A stretch of DNA of 19,657 bases from G013214665 sp964649815 (GTDB taxonomy: Bacteria > Pseudomonadota > Alphaproteobacteria > Rhodobacterales > Rhodobacteraceae): the NCBI GenBank assembly GCA_964649815.1, contig CAZYQC010000060.1, positions 1 to 19,657 on the forward strand, written 5' to 3'. Shown one piece after another: positions 14,812 through 19,657 of this stretch. Numbering within the stretch: the stretch's first letter is position 1; each line of letters starts with the position of its first letter. Position numbers and translations under genes: made by a program. The notes beneath the pieces are model-generated. The model ran no database searches. It saw nothing but the letters and a program-made list of their open reading frames with translations, and was not told where the DNA came from.

Positions 14812-16473
14812 TCAAGCATTTGTGGATGCCTTCAAAAGCGCCAACGCCGCCGCTCTTGCTTCGGCCGTGACCGTATCACCAGCGAGCATACGGGCAATTT
14901 CGTCGACACGCTCGGCCGCATCAAGCTGGATCACGTGCGAGGTCGTGATCCCATCCGCGACGGCCTTGGACACCATCCAGTGATGCCCTGCCTGCGCGGC
15001 GACTTGCGGTGAATGCGTAACAACCAGGACTTGACCCTGGTCGGCCAAAGCGGCCAACCGCCGACCAACCGCATCCGCAGTTGCGCCACCAACACCTCGG
15101 TCGATTTCGTCAAAGATCATCGTCAGCCCCGCCTGCCCTTGTGTCAGACAGACCTTGAGGGCCAGCAAAAAGCGCGACAATTCTCCGCCCGAGGCGATCT
15201 TGTTAAGCGGGCCAGCCGGTGCACCAGGATTTGTTGCCACGCGAAAGGCCACCGCGTCGCGCCCATCCGGGCCGTCGGCCTCTTGTTCGATGACCGTTTG
15301 AAACACAGCCCGGTCCAGCTTGAGTGGCGCCAGTTCCGCCATAACCGCCGCATCTAGCCGTGTGCCAGCGTCCAGACGCTGCGCGCTTAGCGCATTTGCC
15401 GCCCTATCATAGGCCGTCTCTGCCTCTTTCAACGCCGCTTGCAGGGCCCCAATCTCGGCGTCGCCCGCATCGAGTGCAGACAATCGCGCGCTCAGCGTTT
15501 CGGTCAGCGTCCCAAGGTCATCGGGCAAAACGCCATGCTTGCGGGCAAGCGCACGGATGGCAAAGAGACGTTCTTCGGTGGCCTCCAACTGCATCGGGTC
15601 AAAGGACAGCGTATCCAAAGCAGCCGAAATGCCATCTGCCGCTTCGTCCAGTTCGACCATCGCGCGGCTCAACGCGGCCAGCGGCGCGTCGAGTTGCCCC
15701 TCGGCCTTGTCCACCACACCTTCTAGCCAGCGCATCGCCTGGCCTGCCGCCGCTTCGGCACCGTCATTTCGCAACGCAGCCAAAGCGTTTTCGACATCGC
15801 CCCGAATACGTTCCGCGCCCTGCATGAGGCGGCGCTTGGCATCCAGCTCGGCGTCCTCCCCTGCCTGTGGGGCAAGCGCCTCCAACTCGGCCACCGCGTG
15901 CCGAAGAAAGTCCTCCTCTTCGCGGGCATCCGCCAAAGCGCGCTCTGCGGCCTCTAACGACCGGCGCGCCGCCGAGCGCGCCTGCCATGCGGCGCGCACA
16001 TTGGCTTTTTCGGTCTCCAAACGGGCAAAGTCGTCAAGAATGGCGCGATGCCCCTTGGCGTTCAACAAACCCCGGTCGTCATGCTGTCCGTGCAATTCAA
16101 CGAGAACCTCGGACAATTGCCGCAGCACATCGCCACTCACCCGGCGATCGTTCACCCATGCGGTCTTGCGGCCATCGCGATTGTTCACCCGCCTCAGGAT
16201 CAGCTCATCTCCTTGGGGCAGCCCCGCTTCTTGCAGGATGGCTTGCGCGGGATGATCGTGAGAGATATCAAACCACGCGGTCACTTCGCCCTGCTCGGCG
16301 CCTTGCCGCACCAAATCGGCGCGCCCGCGCCAGCCCAGCACAAACCCCAACGAATCCAACAAGATCGACTTGCCTGCACCGGTCTCGCCGGTCAGCGCAT
16401 TCAGACCGGGCTGAAACGTGAGTTCCAGCCGATCTATGATCAGCATGTCCGAAATATCCAATCCGCGCAGCAT
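14812..16473 (-). CDS. recN: DNA repair protein RecN
   Basis: SMC-like ATPase used in recombinational repair of double-strand breaks. The 553-residue length matches RecN. ATPase parts are Walker A GETGAGKS (residues 29-36), the signature ASGGELSR (427-434) and Walker B MIFDEID (452-458), followed by VVTHSPQVAAQA (H-loop). Between the halves lies the expected coiled coil with many Ala, Glu and Arg residues (about 150-370). The ATG at 16473 follows AAGGA, and that ribosome-binding site directly follows a perfect inverted repeat. It lies 36 bases downstream of bamD on the same strand. Confidence 0.96.
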   Translation of the reverse strand: MLRGLDISDMLIIDRLELTFQPGLNALTGETGAGKSILLDSLGFVLGWRGRADLVRQGAEQGEVTAWFDISHDHPAQAILQEAGLPQGDELILRRVNNRDGRKTAWVNDRRVSGDVLRQLSEVLVELHGQHDDRGLLNAKGHRAILDDFARLETEKANVRAAWQARSAARRSLEAAERALADAREEEDFLRHAVAELEALAPQAGEDAELDAKRRLMQGAERIRGDVENALAALRNDGAEAAAGQAMRWLEGVVDKAEGQLDAPLAALSRAMVELDEAADGISAALDTLSFDPMQLEATEERLFAIRALARKHGVLPDDLGTLTETLSARLSALDAGDAEIGALQAALKEAETAYDRAANALSAQRLDAGTRLDAAVMAELAPLKLDRAVFQTVIEQEADGPDGRDAVAFRVATNPGAPAGPLNKIASGGELSRFLLALKVCLTQGQAGLTMIFDEIDRGVGGATADAVGRRLAALADQGQVLVVTHSPQVAAQAGHHWMVSKAVADGITTSHVIQLDAAERVDEIARMLAGDTVTAEARAAALALLKASTNA

Positions 16474-16482
16474 GCGATCCTT

Positions 16483-16502
16483 ACACGCCGCGTGCGGCGT
16501 GT
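16483..16502 (-). promoter_or_regulatory. Perfect inverted repeat between bamD and the recN ribosome-binding site
   Basis: ACACGCCGC and GCGGCGTGT face each other around a two-base centre; as RNA this gives an 8 bp GC-rich stem with a four-base loop. On the minus strand it is followed within two bases by AAGGATCGCATG, the recN ribosome-binding site and start. It has no T-run, so it is not an intrinsic terminator; an mRNA stability or translation-control element is plausible. Confidence 0.55.
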
Positions 16503-16509
16503 CCCCCGA

Positions 16510-17379
16510 TCAGATCCAGCGACCGCGGATCATCTGACGATAGATCTGCGACAACCAATTGTTGCCTCGCACCCTGGGCTCCAACCCTTCACCCGTCAAA
16601 AGACGATAGCTGTCTTCGTACCAATCGCTTGACTGATAATTGTAGCCCAGAATGGCACCAGCAGCCTGCGCTTCTTCGACAAAGCCCAAGGACAGATACG
16701 CCTCGACCAAGCGGTGCAGCGCTTCTGCTGTGTGGCTTGTCGTCTGGAAATCTTCCACAACCACACGGAATCGGTTTTCCGCCGCCGTATAGTTCTTGTT
16801 GCGCAGATAATAGCGTCCAATCTCCATCTCCTTGCCAGCAAGGTGATCGAAGGCCAGGTCAAACTTCAAAACCGAGGATTTCGCATATTCGCTGTCGGGA
16901 TAGCGCTCAATCACCGACCGCAAGCTTTGCAAAGCCTGGAACGTCAGCCCCTGATCGCGCCCGACCTCATCAATTTGATCGTAATAGCTGAGCGCCAAAA
17001 GGTACGCGGCATAGGCCGCATCATCGTCTTGCGGATAAAAGTCGATGAACCGCTGCGAGGCTGAGCGGCTGTTTTCGTAATCCTTGTCGCGGTGATAGGA
17101 AAACGCCTGCATGATCAAGGCACGTTTGGCCCAGTCCGAATAGGGATAAAGGCGCTCAATCTCTGCAAAGTAAAAGGCCGCTTCGCCCGGTTGACGGCGC
17201 TCAAGCTCAAACTCCCCGCGTTCAAAAATCTGTTCCGCAGTGAAATTCTCCAGCGGGATTTCCTGCTGGTTGAATATGCCCCCGGTCGTGGGCCGATCAT
17301 TGACGGATCCGCACGCCCCCAAAGAAACGCATAACGCGATCATCACCCAAGTATGTTTCGGACTTGCCCCGCCGATCAT
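16510..17379 (-). CDS. bamD: Outer membrane protein assembly factor BamD (lipoprotein)
   Basis: Outer-membrane-anchored lipoprotein of the BAM complex that helps fold beta-barrel proteins. The N-terminus carries a signal peptide (MIGGASPKHTWVMIALCVSL) and a lipobox L20-G21-A22-C23, with Cys23 the lipidation site. Tetratricopeptide-like helical repeats follow: GEFELERRQPGEAAFYFAEIERLYPYSDWAKRA is the first pattern, and EIGRYYLRNKNYTAAENRF is another. The 289-residue length fits alphaproteobacterial BamD. It lies between lpxC and recN, the order familiar from this bacterial group. A long, imperfect stem-loop precedes it at 17396-17428. Confidence 0.95.
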   Translation of the reverse strand: MIGGASPKHTWVMIALCVSLGACGSVNDRPTTGGIFNQQEIPLENFTAEQIFERGEFELERRQPGEAAFYFAEIERLYPYSDWAKRALIMQAFSYHRDKDYENSRSASQRFIDFYPQDDDAAYAAYLLALSYYDQIDEVGRDQGLTFQALQSLRSVIERYPDSEYAKSSVLKFDLAFDHLAGKEMEIGRYYLRNKNYTAAENRFRVVVEDFQTTSHTAEALHRLVEAYLSLGFVEEAQAAGAILGYNYQSSDWYEDSYRLLTGEGLEPRVRGNNWLSQIYRQMIRGRWI

Positions 17380-17395
17380 GCTCAGCCACCCCCAG

Positions 17396-17428
17396 AAACG
17401 ATTGCAGCATCCCTTGCCGGGATCGTTT
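17396..17428 (-). promoter_or_regulatory. Inverted repeat upstream of bamD
   Basis: AAACGAT (17396-17402) and ATCGTTT (17422-17428) form an outer arm, and CCC/GGG (17411-17413 with 17419-17421) an inner arm, leaving an 8-base bulge. The alternative inner pairing ATCCC/GGGAT shares bases. It lies 17 bases before the bamD ATG. There is no T-run after it in the transcribed direction, so a regulatory leader structure or operator is more likely than a terminator. Confidence 0.35.
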
Positions 17429-17512
17429 GATTGGTCCTAGCACAGAAAATTGCAGGGCAAAATGGTGATTTACCTGACTGACCGCGCAACTTCGCGTTCC
17501 GCGCGTTCACGT

Positions 17513-18436
17513 TTATGCAACGTTTGGAATTTCGTCCCATACGAGGCCGTGACCAGGCAGTTGCGCGGCTTGCACCGGCGTGCAGGTCACCATGCGCAAC
17601 GCGCCCACCTCGGCAAACGCCGCGCGCAGCAATGTGTTGGTCAGCGCATGGCCCGCACGTACCCCAGTGTAGCGACCGATAATCGGCGCACCCGCAAGGG
17701 CCAGATCGCCCAAAGCGTCCAGCATTTTGTGGCGCACAGGCTCATCCGCGTGGCGCAAGCCGCCCGGACTCAGCACTTTGTCGCCTTCGAACACGACCGC
17801 GTTCAAGCCCGGCTGCCCGCCCAGGGCCAAGCCATTGCTTTGCATCGCATCCACATCCGACTGACGACAAAACGTGCGGCTATCGCTGAGTTCACGCGCA
17901 AAGCTGCCGTTCGCCATATTCAGCGATAAGGACTGGCGCCCGATGGCTGCGTCTTCGAAATCGATGTGAAAATCGATCTGCATCACGTCCGCAGGCTGCA
18001 ACGTGGCGGTCGAGTCGCCGTTGGTCACGCTGACCGGCGCAACAATTTCCCAAGCGCGCACAGGTGCCGCCAACTCACGGATGCCCCGGTTCATGATGCC
18101 CCGCAGAAACGGCAAAGCCGACCCATCGACAATCGGAACCTCGGGGCCGTCGATCTCGATCAAAGCATTGTAAATCCCGCAACCCGCCAAAGCGGCCATG
18201 ATATGCTCGACCGTCGAGACGCTGACACCGGCGTCGTTTACCAACAATGTGCACAACGGGCTCTGCTGAACAGCGTCATAGCGTGCCGGTATCAGATTGT
18301 CGCCGTCGCGGACATCCGTCCGTTTGAACCAAACACCATGATCGGCCATAGCCGGACGCACGGTCATAGAAGCAGGCTTGCCCGAATGCAGGCCAGCGCC
18401 CCGGAACGTGATGGGTGATTTGATTGTTTTCTGCAC
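17513..18436 (-). CDS. lpxC: UDP-3-O-acyl-N-acetylglucosamine deacetylase LpxC
   Basis: Zinc deacetylase performing the committed step of lipid A biosynthesis in the cytoplasm. All hallmarks are visible: STVEHIMAAL with Glu77 and zinc ligand His78, EPVRHKMLDALGD with ligands His236 and Asp240, and RAGHALTN with catalytic His263. The N-terminal TFRGAGLHSG (10-19) and the DSRTF segment (185-189) are typical. The 307-residue length fits. The start is a GTG at 18436 with AGGA 4 bases upstream. It follows ftsZ after a rho-independent terminator, so it probably has its own promoter in the 146 bases between terminator and start, where I could not identify a convincing -35/-10 pair. Confidence 0.96.
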   Translation of the reverse strand: MQKTIKSPITFRGAGLHSGKPASMTVRPAMADHGVWFKRTDVRDGDNLIPARYDAVQQSPLCTLLVNDAGVSVSTVEHIMAALAGCGIYNALIEIDGPEVPIVDGSALPFLRGIMNRGIRELAAPVRAWEIVAPVSVTNGDSTATLQPADVMQIDFHIDFEDAAIGRQSLSLNMANGSFARELSDSRTFCRQSDVDAMQSNGLALGGQPGLNAVVFEGDKVLSPGGLRHADEPVRHKMLDALGDLALAGAPIIGRYTGVRAGHALTNTLLRAAFAEVGALRMVTCTPVQAAQLPGHGLVWDEIPNVA

Positions 18437-18582
18437 TTAGTCCTACCGCAGCGGTTTCGACACGCCAGAGCTACGGACAGGCGCCTGAGTCCACAACTCA
18501 ATTGTTGTAACGTTCTGCAACATAGGCGGAGCGGATCGGCGAATGCGTGCCAATTGATGCGTAAGACTATGTTTTTACAATG

Positions 18583-18607
18583 AAAAAGGGCCGCTCATAG
18601 GCGGCCC
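18583..18607 (-). terminator. Rho-independent terminator downstream of ftsZ
   Basis: Read on the minus strand, GGGCCGC, a six-base loop CTATGA and GCGGCCC form a perfect 7 bp GC-rich stem followed immediately by TTTTT. It lies 24 bases beyond the ftsZ stop, exactly where a terminator is expected, and separates ftsZ from lpxC. Confidence 0.9.
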
Positions 18608-18631
18608 AAATGCAATGATTGTGACGCAAAG

Positions 18632-19657
18632 TCAGTTCGCTTGGCGCCGCAGGAAGGCGGGAATTTCAATGCGATCCTGATCTTCGGCAGGTGATTCAAC
18701 CGCGCGCGGCGCTGGTGCGGCAGCTTGGCGTTGAACCGCAGGTTGCGGTCTCGGCGCGGCGGCGGGCTTTTCTGCTTCGCCTGCTCCGGTCATCCGGCTG
18801 ATCAAGGAATTGATGCCAAAGCGCGGCTTGTCGATGGGCTCTGGCGCCTCTGTCGGGCGCTGCATTTCAACCGATTGAGGGGCCGCTTTTTCCGCTGCAG
18901 CCCGCAATCTTGCCAAAGCTTCGGGCGATGGTGTGCCTGGCGCTGGCGCGCGTGGCGCAACAAAGGCTTCGCGCTCGTCTTCCATCGCGGCAACTTGTGT
19001 GTCTTCGACGGCTGCAGCTGGCTGGTATACCGGCGGCGGCAGGTCGTCATCTGCGGCTTGGTCGTCTTCGAAGATATCCTCAGCCATATCCGCCGCGGCC
19101 GCCGCTTGCACATCCATCGCTTCGAACAAGGATGGCTCGGCGGATGCGGTCACTGGCTCTTCTGCGGCGCCTTGCAGGGCCGCAGCAACCTGTTCCTCAA
19201 CTGGCTCAGAGGCGGCAACCGGCTCTGGCGCGGCCTCTTCCACAACTGGCGCTGCGGCAGCGGCTGGCTTCAGCGGCGCAGACAGGCTGCGGCGCGGGAC
19301 AGGAATATCCGTCTGAACTTCGCTCGCGTCGATACCTGTGGCGACCACGCTCACGCGCATTGTGCCCTGCATCGCCGTATCGAGGGTAGAGCCCACGATG
19401 ATGTTTGCTTCTGGATCGACCTCTTCGCGGATGCGGTTGGCGGCCTCATCCAGTTCGAACAAGGTCAGATCATGGCTGCCGGTGATGTTGATCAGCACGC
19501 CGCGTGCGCCGCGCAGGCTGATTTCATCCAACAGCGGATTGGCAATCGCCTTCTCTGCCGCCTGGATCGCGCGATCTTCGCCTTCGGCCTCGCCAGTGCC
19601 CATCATCGCCTTGCCCATCTCATCCATGACGGCGCGCACATCCGCGAAATCAAGGTT
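18632..19657 (-). CDS. ftsZ: Cell division protein FtsZ (partial, N-terminus outside the window)
   Basis: Tubulin-like GTPase that forms the division ring. The frame is open from the window edge, starting NLDFADVRAVMDEMGKAMMGTG, a classic part of the FtsZ C-terminal subdomain; the GTP-binding half lies outside. The globular part ends near SVVATGID, followed by a linker of about 215-220 residues rich in Ala, Pro and Glu. It closes with the conserved C-terminal peptide RIEIPAFLRRQ, which binds partners such as FtsA. Within the linker is a non-repetitive patch, DKPRFGINSLISRMTG (18785-18832). The linker is far longer than the roughly 50 residues of E. coli FtsZ. The gene ends at a clear terminator. 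Confidence 0.96.
   Translation of the reverse strand, partial: NLDFADVRAVMDEMGKAMMGTGEAEGEDRAIQAAEKAIANPLLDEISLRGARGVLINITGSHDLTLFELDEAANRIREEVDPEANIIVGSTLDTAMQGTMRVSVVATGIDASEVQTDIPVPRRSLSAPLKPAAAAAPVVEEAAPEPVAASEPVEEQVAAALQGAAEEPVTASAEPSLFEAMDVQAAAAADMAEDIFEDDQAADDDLPPPVYQPAAAVEDTQVAAMEDEREAFVAPRAPAPGTPSPEALARLRAAAEKAAPQSVEMQRPTEAPEPIDKPRFGINSLISRMTGAGEAEKPAAAPRPQPAVQRQAAAPAPRAVESPAEDQDRIEIPAFLRRQAN

Noticed and set aside
14793..14813. GATACA/TGTATC hairpin over the recN stop, followed by GGGCTTTTCC
   Set aside because: The stem is only six AT-rich pairs with a nine-base loop, and the T-run is short and offset, so a terminator between recN and the ClC gene is not supported.
15539..16255. 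238-codon frame antisense to recN
   Set aside because: It is Ser/Ala/Arg-rich shadow sequence opposite a clear RecN coding region with intact ATPase motifs.
1..19657. Search for CRISPR arrays, insertion sequences, integrases, attachment sites or toxin-antitoxin pairs
   Set aside because: No regularly spaced repeats, transposase motifs, terminal inverted repeats or small toxin-like pairs were seen.

Overview
The window reads as a chromosomal segment of an alphaproteobacterium, most likely a member of the Rhodobacteraceae (Roseobacter group). The reasons are the GC-rich codon use, the minus-strand order ftsZ - lpxC - bamD - recN, the neighbourhood bolA / J-domain protein / cobS ... cobT / M24 peptidase, and a Hint-domain protein of the kind common in that family. 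This placement rests on recognised families and gene order, not on a database search. No rRNA, tRNA, CRISPR array, IS element or phage gene was seen, and the region looks like core chromosome with a few lineage-specific insertions. No gene-free stretch exceeds 300 bases.

Layout. (1) 1-2492, minus strand: the potassium uptake pair trkA and trkH, translationally coupled, with trkH cut by the window edge. (2) 2676-4180, plus strand: a coupled pair made of a tandem SnoaL-like protein and a hot-dog thioesterase. (3) 4256-4702 plus, a DUF4177 protein with a long acidic tail, meets bolA (minus) so tightly that one TTAA tetranucleotide supplies both stop codons. (4) 5032-12629: a J-domain protein, cobS (with a 17-base N gap), an Asp/Glu-racemase-like protein lacking both catalytic cysteines, a frameshifted Hint-domain protein on the minus strand, cobT, and a coupled M24 aminopeptidase P-like gene. 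(5) 12693-13037: a DUF427 protein. (6) 13044-19657, all minus strand: in transcription order ftsZ (partial, C-terminal half), a rho-independent terminator, lpxC, bamD, recN and a ClC chloride transporter with a C-terminal CBS domain.

How the genes work together. TrkA and TrkH form a potassium importer with its NAD-binding regulator. CobS (AAA+) and CobT (MIDAS/VWA) are the motor subunits of aerobic cobaltochelatase; the large CobN subunit is not in this window. The right third carries cell division (FtsZ), lipid A synthesis (LpxC), outer-membrane protein assembly (BamD) and DNA repair (RecN).

I do not see a clear undescribed multi-gene system. The observations most worth checking are the cysteine-less racemase-like protein, the frameshift in the Hint gene, the sequence gap in cobS, the channel-like residues in the ClC protein, a conserved-looking short motif in the FtsZ linker, the hairpin that abuts the recN ribosome-binding site, and the uncharacterised SnoaL-SnoaL/thioesterase pair.
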